From positions 45,813 to 109,812 of the forward strand of contig NZ_PVTH01000011.1 of assembly GCF_003002875.1 (NCBI RefSeq): a DNA stretch of 64,000 bases, given 5' to 3'. The notes beneath the pieces are model-generated. The model did not search any database and had not been told where the DNA came from. It was given only the letters and a program-made list of their open reading frames with translations. The position numbers and the translations under genes were made by a program. Positions 16,903 to 25,823 of the stretch are shown here, in pieces. Positions within the stretch are counted from its first letter, which is position 1. Each line of letters begins with the position of its first letter. The stretch is from Arcticibacter pallidicorallinus (GTDB lineage: Bacteria > Bacteroidota > Bacteroidia > Sphingobacteriales > Sphingobacteriaceae).

Positions 16903-19242
16903 ATGGCTAAAAATTTACTAATCGTTGAGTCCCCTGCTAAGGCAAAAACCATTGAAGGTTATTTGGGTAGCGACTTCATGGTAAAATCAAGTTACGGACA
17001 TATCCGTGATCTGGTTAAAACTGATGACGCAATTGATACCGAAAATAACTTTACCCAAAAATATGAAGTGCCGGCAGATAAAAAAGCCGTTGTAAGTGAA
17101 TTAAAGAAACTTGCAAAGGAAGCCGAAATGGTCTGGCTCGCGTCCGATGAGGACCGCGAGGGAGAAGCCATCTCATGGCATTTATTTGAGACTCTCGGTC
17201 TCAAGGACGAGAAAACGAAAAGAATTGTATTTCATGAGATCACTAAGCCCGCTATATTAAAAGCGATAGAGTCCCCACGCAATATCGATTACAACCTTGT
17301 TCATGCACAGCAGGCAAGACGAGTACTCGACAGGTTAGTTGGTTTTGAGCTTTCACCCGTTTTATGGAAAAAAGTCAAACCCTCCTTATCCGCAGGCCGG
17401 GTACAATCTGTTGCCGTACGCCTGATCGTGGATCGTGAAAGAGAGGTCAACAAATTCACGCCTACCGCTGCATACAAGATTACTGCTATCTTTAACACCG
17501 GCAAAGCGAGAGAATTTTTCAAAGCTGAACTCCCCGAACGTTTCGAAACAGAGCAGGAAGCTACCTCGTTTCTGAACGCATGTAAGGATGCCGACTTCAA
17601 AGTCAACAGCGTAGAAAGCAGGCCGACCAAAAGAAACCCTGCCCCGCCATTTACAACCTCAACCCTTCAACAGGAAGCAAGCAGGAAGCTGGGTTTTTCG
17701 GTTTCACGAACAATGTCTATTGCACAGCGCCTCTACGAGTCGGGAAAGATCACCTACATGAGAACGGACTCCGTTAACTTGTCAGACACAGCACTCGAAG
17801 CCGCAACCAACGAAATCAACACTGCTTATGGTGAAAGATACCATCAGCATAGAAAGTATAAAACGAAGGCCGCCGGAGCACAAGAAGCACACGAGGCGAT
17901 CAGGCCTACGTATTTCGATCAGCATACGATCGACGGAGATCTCTCTGAGAAACGCCTCTATGAACTTATCTGGAAGCGCGCGATTGCTTCTCAAATGAGC
18001 GAAGCGCAGTTTGAAAAAACTACTGCAAAAATTACTATATCCAACCGCAAAGAGAATTTCGTTGCCAATGGAGAAGTCATGAAGTTTGACGGATTTCTGA
18101 AAGTCTATATGGAATCCCAGGATGATGATCAGGAGGTGAATCTGGATGAAGAAGCAGGAAATGCTATCCTCCCTCCCCTATCCAAAGAGCAGTCGCTGAT
18201 CCGTCACGAAATAAAAGCAACCGAGCGGTATACCCGCCCCCCAGCACGTTATACAGAAGCAAGCCTGGTAAAAAAGCTCGAAGAACTGGGCATCGGTAGA
18301 CCATCAACATATGCCCCTACTATCTCCACTGTTCAAAACAGAGGCTACGTAGTGAAAGAAGACAGAGAAGGCAAATCCAGAAATTTCTGCGTGTTTACCC
18401 TTACCGGCGGCGAACTCGTTAAAGAAACCAAAACAGAGATCACCGGCGCAGAAAAATCTAAGCTTTTCCCAACCGATATCGGAGCAGTAGTAAACGACTT
18501 TCTGGTTCAGCATTTCAACGGAATAGTTGATTTCCATTTCACGGCTAACGTAGAAAAAGAGTTCGACGAAATCGCAAATGGATTGAAGAACTGGACCGAA
18601 ATGCTCAAGTCTTTTTACAACCCATTCCATAAGGAGGTAGAGAACACCATTCTGACTGCAGAAAAAGCAAGAGGCGAAAGAGAACTGGGCCTTGATCCGG
18701 AAACCGGTAAAAAGGTCTCTGTGAGAATCGGACGCTTTGGACCTTTCGTCCAGATCGGCGAAACAGAAGCCGAAGAGAAGCCTCGTTATGCCAGTCTAAG
18801 GTCCGGTCAAATGATCGAATCGATCACGCTGGATGAAGCGATGGAGCTCTTCAAACTTCCCAAAAAAGTGGGCATCTTCGAAGAAAAAGATATGACCGTA
18901 GCCATTGGTCGCTTCGGCCCCTACGTGAGGCATAATAGTGCTTTCTATTCCTTACCAAAAGGAGTTGATCCTCATTCGGTAACAGAAGAAGCATGCATTG
19001 AGATTATTCTGGAGAAACGTAAAAAAGACGCGGAGAAACTAATCAAGACCTTTGATGAAGACCCGACAGTTAAAATTCTTAATGGCAGATGGGGGCCATA
19101 TATCGAGTATGGAAAAGCTAACGTCAAGATTCCAAAAGATAAAGAGGCTTCTGCCCTGACATTCGAAGAGGTAAAAGCTCTCGCTGAAGCAGCAGAAAAA
19201 GAGCCAAAGAAACCAGCGCGAAAGTTTGCCAAAAAGAAATAG
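16903..19242 (+). CDS. topA: DNA topoisomerase I
   Basis: 779-aa type IA topoisomerase that relaxes negative supercoils. The Toprim domain starts at residue 2 with catalytic E9 (VESPAKAKTIE) and the acidic SDEDREGE at 81-88. The active-site tyrosine is Y285 in ITYMRTDS. The strand-passage gate follows to about residue 580. Instead of Cys4 zinc fingers, the C-terminus carries several short TOPRIM_C-type repeats (FGPFVQIG, FGPYVRHN, WGPYIEYG), followed by a Lys-rich tail (KKPARKFAKKK). This zinc-less layout is usual in Bacteroidota and actinobacteria. A 107-base gap separates it from mnmA, and a 29-base gap from the next gene, with which it may be co-transcribed. Confidence 0.96.
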   Translation: MAKNLLIVESPAKAKTIEGYLGSDFMVKSSYGHIRDLVKTDDAIDTENNFTQKYEVPADKKAVVSELKKLAKEAEMVWLASDEDREGEAISWHLFETLGLKDEKTKRIVFHEITKPAILKAIESPRNIDYNLVHAQQARRVLDRLVGFELSPVLWKKVKPSLSAGRVQSVAVRLIVDREREVNKFTPTAAYKITAIFNTGKAREFFKAELPERFETEQEATSFLNACKDADFKVNSVESRPTKRNPAPPFTTSTLQQEASRKLGFSVSRTMSIAQRLYESGKITYMRTDSVNLSDTALEAATNEINTAYGERYHQHRKYKTKAAGAQEAHEAIRPTYFDQHTIDGDLSEKRLYELIWKRAIASQMSEAQFEKTTAKITISNRKENFVANGEVMKFDGFLKVYMESQDDDQEVNLDEEAGNAILPPLSKEQSLIRHEIKATERYTRPPARYTEASLVKKLEELGIGRPSTYAPTISTVQNRGYVVKEDREGKSRNFCVFTLTGGELVKETKTEITGAEKSKLFPTDIGAVVNDFLVQHFNGIVDFHFTANVEKEFDEIANGLKNWTEMLKSFYNPFHKEVENTILTAEKARGERELGLDPETGKKVSVRIGRFGPFVQIGETEAEEKPRYASLRSGQMIESITLDEAMELFKLPKKVGIFEEKDMTVAIGRFGPYVRHNSAFYSLPKGVDPHSVTEEACIEIILEKRKKDAEKLIKTFDEDPTVKILNGRWGPYIEYGKANVKIPKDKEASALTFEEVKALAEAAEKEPKKPARKFAKKK

Positions 19243-19271
19243 AATAAAGCGTATTTGTAACATCACACAAC

Positions 19272-19676
19272 ATGAAGAAAGATCTTCCTGAAAATCTGGT
19301 ACAGGATATTGGTATTGCAGTTGTGCTCGAAAGCGACAGCCCGCAGGGCCAGTCATGGAACGTCTATCTGATCAATCTCAAGGACAGGGATCTCGAAACC
19401 GTTCTCATATCCTCCAAAGGCTATGGCCGTAAAGATGGCGTAGACGTAAAGACCTCCATCTTAAGGCATGCTATCGGAAGTATTCCTGCCAAAGCAACTG
19501 CTCGCGTCGAGGCTATTGACGAGCAGGTATTCGGACTAACCAATGAATACCTGCTCAGTTTCTACATCGACGGACAAATCTTTGATAAAAAGTACATTTT
19601 CGTTCCTGAGAGTATTGTTGAATCAAACATGGTTCGCATTCCCCTGCTTAATAAACCTGGCGTACTTATCCTGTAA
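19272..19676 (+). CDS. Conserved hypothetical protein downstream of topA, 134 aa
   Basis: Small soluble protein with no signal peptide or cysteine. The sequence reads as a beta-rich domain (VAVVLESDSPQGQSWNVYLINL, then ETVLISSKGYG). The pattern looks like a conserved Bacteroidota-only family that I cannot name; no enzyme motif stands out. It begins 29 bases after topA with no terminator in between, so it probably belongs to the topA transcript. A gap of 213 bases before rnr contains no obvious terminator. Function unknown; a role connected with DNA topology would be guilt by association only. Confidence 0.65.
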   Translation: MKKDLPENLVQDIGIAVVLESDSPQGQSWNVYLINLKDRDLETVLISSKGYGRKDGVDVKTSILRHAIGSIPAKATARVEAIDEQVFGLTNEYLLSFYIDGQIFDKKYIFVPESIVESNMVRIPLLNKPGVLIL

Positions 19677-19889
19677 TCACTACGTGCTGATAAAACTGAG
19701 CCGGCCTTGGGAGATTTCGGCAATCCAGTTAGGGAAAGTTAGATGGCGTTTCGATACGCCGCAACAGAATAAGCCAGAACAAAACATAAATCAAAATCCT
19801 TAACTTGCCAAAAGAAAGGTATCACAGCTTAAATAACCATGAACTTTATGGTGTATGTAAACGTTGTGATCACATAATACATTCACAAA

Positions 19890-22019
19890 ATGGCTAAGAA
19901 AAAATCCAACCATCTGATAGTTGTTTTTACACAACTTATTACCGATATATTGGAAAAGGGAGGCAATGCTCCCATGAATTACAAACAAATCGCTGCAAAA
20001 CTTAATCTCACGGATCCTGAATCACGGGAGACTATATTGGTGGTTTTAAAAGAGGAAACCCGTAAGGGCATCTTCATTGAGCCTCAAAAAGGTAAATTTC
20101 AGCTAAAAGAACTGAAAACGATCATTACCGGAAAGGTGTCTATGACCAGCGACGGCTCCGCCTTTATCATCCCCGATGATGAATTTGAGGAAGACATCTA
20201 TATCGCTCCCAGAAAAGTAGGCATAGCTTTAAATGGCGACAAGGTCAGAGCCTATGTTTTCGCCAATCGTAAAGGCAAACGAAAGGAAGGAGAAATTATC
20301 GAGATCCTCGAGCGTTTTAAGATGGAATTCACCGGCATCGTAAAAGTTACCGGCGCCTTCGCCTTCTTTATACCCGACGACCGAAAGATGCTTCGCGATA
20401 TCTTTATTCCATTGGAGAATCTTAATGGCGCGGAACACGGAGTAAAAGCGGTTGCCAAAATCACCGATTGGCCCGATGGCGCCAAAAATCCTGTAGGAAC
20501 GATCACCAATGTTTTGGGGATACAGGGAGAGAACAACACGGAAATGACTGCGATCCTGGCCGAATATGGCTTCCCGCTTTCTTTCCCTGATGAGGTTGAG
20601 AAAGAGGCTGAGTCTATACCCGACGAGATCACGGCAGAAGAAATCGCCAAACGGCGTGACTTCCGCAATATACTTACCTTTACCATCGACCCCGCTGACG
20701 CTAAAGATTTTGATGATGCCATCTCCTACCAGGTACTGGAGAACGGCAACTATGAAATAGGCATCCATATAGCCGACGTATCGCACTATGTGCGCCCGGA
20801 TACGGCACTTGATGCAGAAGCATTCAACAGAGGCACTTCCGTTTATCTGGTAGACCGCGTTATACCGATGCTGCCTGAAAGGCTTTCAAATGGAGTTTGC
20901 TCACTGCGTCCAAAGGAAGATAAGCTCTGCTTTTCGGCTGTATTTGAATTAGACAACCAGGCCAATGTACTCGAACAATGGTTCGGAAAAACCATCATTC
21001 ACTCCGACAGGAGATTCAGCTATGAAGAAGCTCAGGAGGTGATAGAAGGAAATTCGGATGAGCTGAAAGAGGAGATTTTGAAACTAAATGAACTGGCTTA
21101 CATCCTGCGGGAGAAGAAATTTAAACAGGGCGCAATCAGTTTTGAAACTTCTGAAGTGAAGTTCCAGCTTGATGAGCAGGGTAAACCCATAGGCGTCTAC
21201 ACCAAGGAGCGCAAAGATGCTCATAAGCTGATAGAAGATTACATGCTGCTTGCCAATAGAAAAGTGGCAGAATTTATCGCGAAAAAAGGCAAGGGAAAAA
21301 AGAAATATACTTTCGTTTATCGTTCGCACGACGCACCGAACGAGCAAACCCTCATGGGATTTGTACAGTTCGCGGCACAGTTCGGATATAAGATCAGCAC
21401 GAAGTCGGATCGTGATATTGCCAGATCATTGAATCATCTGATGGCCGACGTCGAAGGAAAGAAAGAGCAGAATGTACTGACGCATCTGGCGATCAGATCT
21501 ATGGCTAAAGCTATCTACACCACCAAAAAAACGGGGCACTACGGTCTCGCTTTCGACTATTACACCCACTTCACCTCTCCTATCCGCCGTTCTCCCGACG
21601 TAATGGTCCATCGTCTGCTGGAGCGCTATCTGGATGGCGGTACCTCTGCAAACGAAGAAGAATACGAAAAAATGTGTGTGCATGCATCGCAGATGGAGAA
21701 AAAGGCCGCAGATGCAGAACGCGCTTCGGTAAAATACAAACAAGCAGAATTCCTTCAGGACAATATTGGTAAGGAGTTTATGGGTATCATTTCCGGGGTT
21801 ACCGAATGGGGTATGTTTGTTGAGATCGAAGAGAACAAATGCGAAGGCATGGTACGATTACGTGATATAGCAGATGATTTCTATGTGCTTGATGAGAAAA
21901 ACTACTGTATCATCGGACAGCGCAAGAAAAAGAAATACCAGCTGGGAGACGAAGTTCAGATTCTGGTAAAAAAGGTGGATCTGGCCAAAAGGCAAATTGA
22001 CTTTAAATTACTTCAATAA
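19890..22019 (+). CDS. rnr: Ribonuclease R
   Basis: 709-aa processive 3'-5' exoribonuclease. The order is an N-terminal winged helix (about 1-70), two OB-fold cold-shock domains (about 75-230), the RNB catalytic domain beginning near residue 265 with the Mg2+-binding block DPADAKDFDDAI, and a C-terminal S1 domain (about 615-700, EWGMFVEIEENKCEGMV). The Lys-rich tail of E. coli RNase R is short here. The enzyme degrades structured RNA, helps in tmRNA-linked decay and ribosome quality control. The stop is only 7 bases before the ATG of the polyprenyl synthase gene, indicating co-transcription. Confidence 0.95.
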   Translation: MAKKKSNHLIVVFTQLITDILEKGGNAPMNYKQIAAKLNLTDPESRETILVVLKEETRKGIFIEPQKGKFQLKELKTIITGKVSMTSDGSAFIIPDDEFEEDIYIAPRKVGIALNGDKVRAYVFANRKGKRKEGEIIEILERFKMEFTGIVKVTGAFAFFIPDDRKMLRDIFIPLENLNGAEHGVKAVAKITDWPDGAKNPVGTITNVLGIQGENNTEMTAILAEYGFPLSFPDEVEKEAESIPDEITAEEIAKRRDFRNILTFTIDPADAKDFDDAISYQVLENGNYEIGIHIADVSHYVRPDTALDAEAFNRGTSVYLVDRVIPMLPERLSNGVCSLRPKEDKLCFSAVFELDNQANVLEQWFGKTIIHSDRRFSYEEAQEVIEGNSDELKEEILKLNELAYILREKKFKQGAISFETSEVKFQLDEQGKPIGVYTKERKDAHKLIEDYMLLANRKVAEFIAKKGKGKKKYTFVYRSHDAPNEQTLMGFVQFAAQFGYKISTKSDRDIARSLNHLMADVEGKKEQNVLTHLAIRSMAKAIYTTKKTGHYGLAFDYYTHFTSPIRRSPDVMVHRLLERYLDGGTSANEEEYEKMCVHASQMEKKAADAERASVKYKQAEFLQDNIGKEFMGIISGVTEWGMFVEIEENKCEGMVRLRDIADDFYVLDEKNYCIIGQRKKKKYQLGDEVQILVKKVDLAKRQIDFKLLQ

Positions 22020-22026
22020 ATTATAC

Positions 22027-23004
22027 ATGTATTCTATTTCACAACTTCAGGATCTCATCAACAAACAAATCGTTGAAAAGAAATATCCTGTTACGCCAGC
22101 TGAACTGTATGACCCGATAACATACATCATGTCTTTGGGCGGCAAGAGAATGCGCCCTGTGCTGACTCTGATGGCTTGCGATATGTTCGGTGGACATGTT
22201 ACGAAGGCACTCGACCCTGCGCTGGCTATTGAGCTGTTCCATAATTTCACGCTCATGCATGATGATATTATGGATAAAGCTCCGCTTCGCCGCGGACAGT
22301 CTACCGTTCATTCTAAATGGAATGACAACGTAGCTATACTCTCGGGTGATGTGATGCTTGTAGAGGCTTATAAGACGCTTGTCAGCTCGATTGATAGCTC
22401 AATCCTCAGAGATGTATTGACCGTTTTCAACGATACCGCTGCTGGAGTATGTGAAGGACAGCAGACGGATATGAATTTCGAGCTGATGCAGGATGTCAGC
22501 ATTCCGCAGTATCTGGATATGATCCGGTTGAAAACGGCCGTATTACTTGGCTGTAGTTTAAAAATCGGTGCCTTGATCGGGAGTGCCTCGACTGAAGACG
22601 CAGAACATCTGTACAACTTCGGCGTGAATATCGGCATCGCCTTCCAGCTTCAGGATGATATCCTGGACGTTTACGGCGACCCGGAGAAGTTCGGCAAGCA
22701 GGTAGGCGGAGACATACTGTCCAACAAAAAAACCTTCCTGCTAATCAAGGCTATTGAGCTGGCGGAAGATCTGGACAAAGAGGAGCTTCAGCATTGGCTG
22801 AGTGCAGCAGATTGCGACCCTGCAAGCAAGATCAGTTCGGTAACAGCGATATACGACAGATTAGGTATAAGACAGCTCGCTGAAGAGCAAATGAATCTAC
22901 ATGCCCGAAAGAGTCTTTACGAATTGAATAAGGTCTCTGTAAAAGCAGAAAATAAACAAGTACTGGTTGATTTCGCAGGTCAACTACTGATCAGAGAAAC
23001 CTAA
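22027..23004 (+). CDS. All-trans polyprenyl diphosphate synthase
   Basis: 325-aa enzyme that extends allylic diphosphates with isopentenyl diphosphate. The first Asp-rich motif reads LMHDDIMD and the second QLQDDILD, with the conserved GGKRMRP near residue 38 that binds IPP. These are the hallmarks of the E-type prenyl synthase family. The start is set at the ATG at 22027, because an earlier in-frame codon would overlap rnr and add an unconserved peptide. Chain length cannot be read safely; Bacteroidota proteins of this length and sequence are usually labelled farnesyl/geranylgeranyl or octaprenyl synthase and supply menaquinone or carotenoid side chains. It is translated from the rnr transcript. 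Confidence 0.92.
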   Translation: MYSISQLQDLINKQIVEKKYPVTPAELYDPITYIMSLGGKRMRPVLTLMACDMFGGHVTKALDPALAIELFHNFTLMHDDIMDKAPLRRGQSTVHSKWNDNVAILSGDVMLVEAYKTLVSSIDSSILRDVLTVFNDTAAGVCEGQQTDMNFELMQDVSIPQYLDMIRLKTAVLLGCSLKIGALIGSASTEDAEHLYNFGVNIGIAFQLQDDILDVYGDPEKFGKQVGGDILSNKKTFLLIKAIELAEDLDKEELQHWLSAADCDPASKISSVTAIYDRLGIRQLAEEQMNLHARKSLYELNKVSVKAENKQVLVDFAGQLLIRET

Positions 23005-23346
23005 TCAGCAATCGCCACAGTTCGCCCGTCCCTTCCCCATAGGTAACCAACCTGATGCATTCCTAACACGTATGGCCTCTATAAGGAACTAGCGATCCCT
23101 TATACAGATCTAGAACCGCCTTTACATGAAGGCGTATACAAGCCCACATTCTCCCGTGATAAGTCCGACTTAATAAGCTAAAAGTCGGACTTATCACGGG
23201 AGAATGTCGCTTTATTATCGGCTGTATATAAAAGCGGTTTTTAGTAAGAATAAGAGAAGTTTAAAAAATATTCTGAATTTGCTGTTACCCGCTAAGCAGT
23301 AAGAAGTGGCAGTTCTTTGAATCTACGAGCGCCAATTTCACCAAAA
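23005..23346. other. Gene-free region after the polyprenyl synthase gene
   Basis: About 340 bases with no credible coding sequence; the longest ATG frame crossing the hairpin is 15 codons. It contains a small CGCCTT/AAGGCG hairpin (about 23118-23134), the 26-bp perfect inverted repeat described separately, and AT-rich sequence. No tRNA or known RNA family was recognised. Confidence 0.5.
23146..23207. repeat. Perfect 26-bp inverted repeat with 10-base loop
   Basis: The left arm (23146-23171) is the exact reverse complement of the right arm (23182-23207); the loop is 23172-23181. The arms contain the core CTCCCGTGATAAG. There is no poly-T run right after it on either strand, so it is not a standard terminator. 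It may be a stable RNA hairpin at the end of the rnr/polyprenyl synthase transcript or a member of a dispersed palindromic repeat family. Confidence 0.9.
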
Positions 23347-23393
23347 TAAAAAAGGGGTGATCATGAAATTCATGATACACCCCTTTTTATTAA
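23347..23393 (-). terminator. Terminator of rplU-rpmA
   Basis: Long stem built from AAAAAGGGGTG (left arm, starting at about 23349) with CACCCCTTTTT on the right and an inner ATCATGAA/TTCATGAT pairing, one small bulge. T-runs flank it on both strands. It lies about 12 bases from the rpmA stop and may also stop plus-strand transcription coming from the polyprenyl synthase gene. Confidence 0.9.
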
Positions 23394-23404
23394 GAGTACT
23401 TTTA

Positions 23405-23680
23405 TTATTCTGCTGTAGCAGGAGCTTCAACAGGAAGAACAGAAACGTATGATCTGTTATCAGCTTTCTTTTTGAATACTACTGTACCGTCGATTAGAGC
23501 GAAGATCGTGTGATCTTTTCCTAAGCCAACGTTTTTATCCGGGTGGTGTTTAGTACCACGCTGACGTACAATGATATTTCCAGCAATAGCTGCCTGACCA
23601 CCGAAGATCTTAATACCTAAGCGTTTGCTATGTGATTCTCTACCGTTATTCGAACTACCAGCGCCTTTCTTGTGTGCCAT
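23405..23680 (-). CDS. rpmA: 50S ribosomal protein L27
   Basis: 91-aa ribosomal protein whose N-terminal tail reaches the peptidyl transferase centre. The sequence starts [16 protein letters not shown], the standard L27 beginning without the cleaved Firmicutes extension, and contains the conserved [17 protein letters not shown] block (here HPDKNVGLG). The C-terminus has a short acidic/Ala-rich extension ([11 protein letters not shown]). It follows rplU by 66 bases on the same strand, the usual L21-L27 pairing, and ends in the terminator downstream. Confidence 0.98.
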   Translation of the reverse strand: MAHKKGAGSSNNGRESHSKRLGIKIFGGQAAIAGNIIVRQRGTKHHPDKNVGLGKDHTIFALIDGTVVFKKKADNRSYVSVLPVEAPATAE

Positions 23681-23746
23681 GTTTTTTATATTATGAATTG
23701 ATTGCTCAATTCAGGTTATTATTCTGTTTGTGGATTATTTCGTTAG

Positions 23747-24058
23747 TTACAAAGTAATACCAGTGATCTCAATTTTAGAGAATTGCTGACGGTGACCGTT
23801 CTTCTTTTTGTAGCCTTTACGACGTTTCTTTTTGAAGACAATTACTTTATCTCCTTTTAAATGAGACACGATCTTAGCTGAAACCTTAGCACCAGTTAAT
23901 GCATTAGCACCAACTTTGATGTTATTTCCGTCTGCAGCTAACAATACCTGGTCAAATTCAACACTAGCGCCTTCTTCTCCTTGTAAGCGATGTACAAAGA
24001 TCTGCTGGTCTTTTGCAACCTTGAATTGCTGTCCGGCTATATTTACTATTGCGTACAT
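23747..24058 (-). CDS. rplU: 50S ribosomal protein L21
   Basis: 103-aa ribosomal protein binding 23S rRNA. The family starts MYAIV and ends in the basic [26 protein letters not shown] segment, part of which is the L21 signature (shown only in fragments here: [15 protein letters not shown]). It is the first gene of an rplU-rpmA unit. A near-consensus promoter lies 33-64 bases upstream. As in most bacteria, the two proteins are expected to be made together in stoichiometric amounts. Confidence 0.98.
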   Translation of the reverse strand: MYAIVNIAGQQFKVAKDQQIFVHRLQGEEGASVEFDQVLLAADGNNIKVGANALTGAKVSAKIVSHLKGDKVIVFKKKRRKGYKKKNGHRQQFSKIEITGITL

Positions 24059-24090
24059 TGTTAGTTAATTAGTTTTTTTTAAATGAGGTG

Positions 24091-24122
24091 CAAATATAGA
24101 TATTAATTAGAAAAGGAGCAAA
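24091..24122 (-). promoter_or_regulatory. Promoter of rplU-rpmA
   Basis: On the minus strand a -33 TTTG (24122-24119) is separated by 20 bases from a -7 TATATTTG (24098-24091), an excellent match to the Bacteroidota TTTG-N19/20-TAnnTTTG promoter. The start would give a leader of about 25 nt. Confidence 0.8.
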
Positions 24123-24243
24123 TGTTATAACAAATGAGTTTTCTCAGATCGGTTAAGGAAGAATATCTAAACCACAACCTGTCGATATATTCTGCAAAGG
24201 GGATAAATTAAGGCACAAATTAGATGCTGAAAATCAGACACAT

Positions 24244-24336
24244 ATGAAATACAAATCCTTTGGCATGAATTTTCCTGATTCCGTCACATATTGGTTCACG
24301 AAGATATTAAAATCCATTCATCCTGGAATTCTTTAG
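24244..24336 (+). CDS. Possible small protein, 30 aa
   Basis: An ATG-initiated frame of 30 codons that ends 24 bases before a strong terminator. The product begins MKYKSFGMNF and contains an aromatic/basic middle (TYWFTKILK). The position right before a terminator that no other gene explains suggests an expressed transcript, but a coding function is unproven; the transcript may equally be non-coding. Confidence 0.25.
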   Translation: MKYKSFGMNFPDSVTYWFTKILKSIHPGIL

Positions 24337-24360
24337 TTACCGAATTAAGAATCGACCTTT

Positions 24361-24387
24361 AAAGCCCCCGTTTTGGGGCTTTTTTTC
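24361..24387 (+). terminator. Terminator with no annotated gene upstream
   Basis: 8-bp stem (AAAGCCCC 24361-24368 with 24375-24382), 6-base loop, then a run of T residues. The only candidate transcript ending here is the unexplained stretch 24123-24360. Confidence 0.85.
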
Positions 24388-24463
24388 TGCCTTCGCCGAA
24401 ACTTGTATTTAACCTCTAAGTGTTTCGTTTAAAATTCAGATATTTCGTTACTAAATATTACAT

Positions 24464-24745
24464 ATGATACAAGTTAACGAATATTTCGACGGGGCTGTTA
24501 AATCGCTAGGCTACACAAGTGAACAAGGGAAATCGTCTATTGGAGTCATTGAAGAAGGCGAATATGAATTTGGCACTTCATCTAAGGAGACCATGCAGGT
24601 AATAGAAGGCGAACTCATTGCTTTGCTGTCGGGCGAATCAGAATGGAAGTCATATACGAACGGTCAGTCGTTTGACGTCCCTGCAAATTCAAGCTTCAAA
24701 GTAAGAGCAAGTCGTCAGAGTTCCTATCTCTGTAAATACGAGTAA
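24464..24745 (+). CDS. ppnP: Pyrimidine/purine nucleoside phosphorylase PpnP
   Basis: 93-aa single-domain cupin of the DUF1255/YaiE family, which cleaves nucleosides with phosphate into base and ribose-1-phosphate. Recognisable blocks are VNEYFDGAVKSLGY at the start, SIGVIEEGEYEFGTSSKETMQV in the middle (given as fragments SIGVIEEGEYEFG and KETMQVIEGEL), and DVPANSSFKVRA near the end. The length is exactly what the family shows. It is a lone gene bracketed by a terminator upstream and a hairpin downstream. Confidence 0.92.
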   Translation: MIQVNEYFDGAVKSLGYTSEQGKSSIGVIEEGEYEFGTSSKETMQVIEGELIALLSGESEWKSYTNGQSFDVPANSSFKVRASRQSSYLCKYE

Positions 24746-24782
24746 GCGGGCATCTAGTCAAACCGTTTAAGAATCTTATCGG

Positions 24783-24804
24783 GTGGAGGGGCTTGCCCCT
24801 CCAC
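24783..24804. terminator. Hairpin between ppnP and the deacetylase gene
   Basis: Perfect 9-bp GC-rich stem (24783-24791 with 24796-24804) with a CTTG loop, sitting at the stop codon of the convergent minus-strand gene. There is no U-tract on either strand, so it is a terminator-like or mRNA-stabilising hairpin rather than a certain terminator. Confidence 0.5.
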
Positions 24805-25706
24805 TAAATGAAAATATGGTCGGCAATGCGATAGGTATTGCAATGTGCCTCCACAATATCAATGATCTGTGGCGAATAACCGCCACCCATGCTTACCTGA
24901 ACAGGGACTTTCCGGCTTTTGCATAAGGAAAGGACTAGTTGATCGCGCATTTTGCAACCCTCTCTGCTTAAAGCCAGATGTCCTAACTTATCCGTCGATA
25001 AGACGTCCACACCAGACAAATAGAACACGAAATCGGGCTTCGCTTTCTCAAAAAGCGGTTCAAGATGCTTGGTTAAGATATCCAGGTATTCTTCGTCGTG
25101 TGTTCCTGCATGCAAGCCTATATCGAGATCAGACTGCTCTTTACGGAACGGAAAGTTCTTTTCTGCATGGATGGAAAACGTAAAAACATTCGGGTTACAA
25201 CGGAAAATCTCCGCAGTACCGTTTCCTTGGTGCACATCGAGGTCGATGATCAGCACACTATGAGCGAGCTCGCGGTTCAGCAGGTAATTAGCAGCAATGG
25301 CCTGATCGTTTAACAGACAGAATCCTTCTGCCCAGTTAGAACCGGCGTGGTGAGTACCCCCGGCAACATTGAAAGCGATACCGTATTGCATCGCATAGTG
25401 ACACCCCTCTATAGTTCCCTGCGCAATCTGCCGCTCCCTGTCGATCAGCTCCTGTGATAGGGGGAAACCTGACCTCCTGATTTCAGGCGGACTTAAGGTC
25501 AGATCACGGAGACGTTCCCAGTAATCGCGCTGATGAGTAAGCAGAATAACGTCTTCAGAGACCAGACCCGGCGAATACAGGTTCTCGTTAGTGATGAGTC
25601 CCTCATACAAAAGCTGTCCGGGAATGAGCTCATACTTCAGCATAGGAAACCGGTGTCCTGCTGGCAAGGGGTGGGAATATTGGGCGTCCCATGCGATTTT
25701 TAACAC
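24804..25706 (-). CDS. Histone-deacetylase-family protein (acetoin utilisation AcuC/HDAC-like)
   Basis: 300-aa Zn2+-dependent amidohydrolase of the arginase/deacetylase superfamily. Active-site features are the His pair H119-H120 (GGTHHAG), the metal ligands D157 and H159 (DLDVHQGNG) and D234 (SGVDVL). The start is a GTG at 25706, which gives the conserved N-terminus MLKIAWDAQYSHPLP; no ATG fits. In bacteria these enzymes remove acetyl or other acyl groups from proteins or small amines; the substrate here is unknown. It lies alone, convergent with ppnP and divergent from the Smr-domain gene 117 bases away. Confidence 0.92.
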   Translation of the reverse strand: MLKIAWDAQYSHPLPAGHRFPMLKYELIPGQLLYEGLITNENLYSPGLVSEDVILLTHQRDYWERLRDLTLSPPEIRRSGFPLSQELIDRERQIAQGTIEGCHYAMQYGIAFNVAGGTHHAGSNWAEGFCLLNDQAIAANYLLNRELAHSVLIIDLDVHQGNGTAEIFRCNPNVFTFSIHAEKNFPFRKEQSDLDIGLHAGTHDEEYLDILTKHLEPLFEKAKPDFVFYLSGVDVLSTDKLGHLALSREGCKMRDQLVLSLCKSRKVPVQVSMGGGYSPQIIDIVEAHCNTYRIADHIFI

Positions 25707-25823
25707 GTTCTAAAGTACGAAAGAAATGGAAAACAGGGGGACCTTCGCGTGTGTTTAACTTCAACCGAGGGTAGATAAGGCATTTTTTATCTAAGTTTGT
25801 TACTAAAATCAAGACATTACAAA

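Larger units (their letters stand above)
24123..24463. other. Region between rplU and ppnP
   Basis: Apart from a possible 30-codon ORF (24244-24336) and a strong plus-strand terminator (24361-24387), described separately, this 341-base stretch shows nothing recognisable. The end of it (about 24410-24463, AT-rich) must hold the ppnP promoter. Confidence 0.4.

Noticed and set aside
20229..20786. Minus-strand reading frame of about 185 codons inside rnr
   Set aside because: rnr is unambiguous over this stretch; the frame is a by-product of its codon use.
23146..23207. The 26-bp inverted repeat as the ends of a mobile element
   Set aside because: Only 10 bases lie between the arms, there is no transposase and no target duplication is visible.
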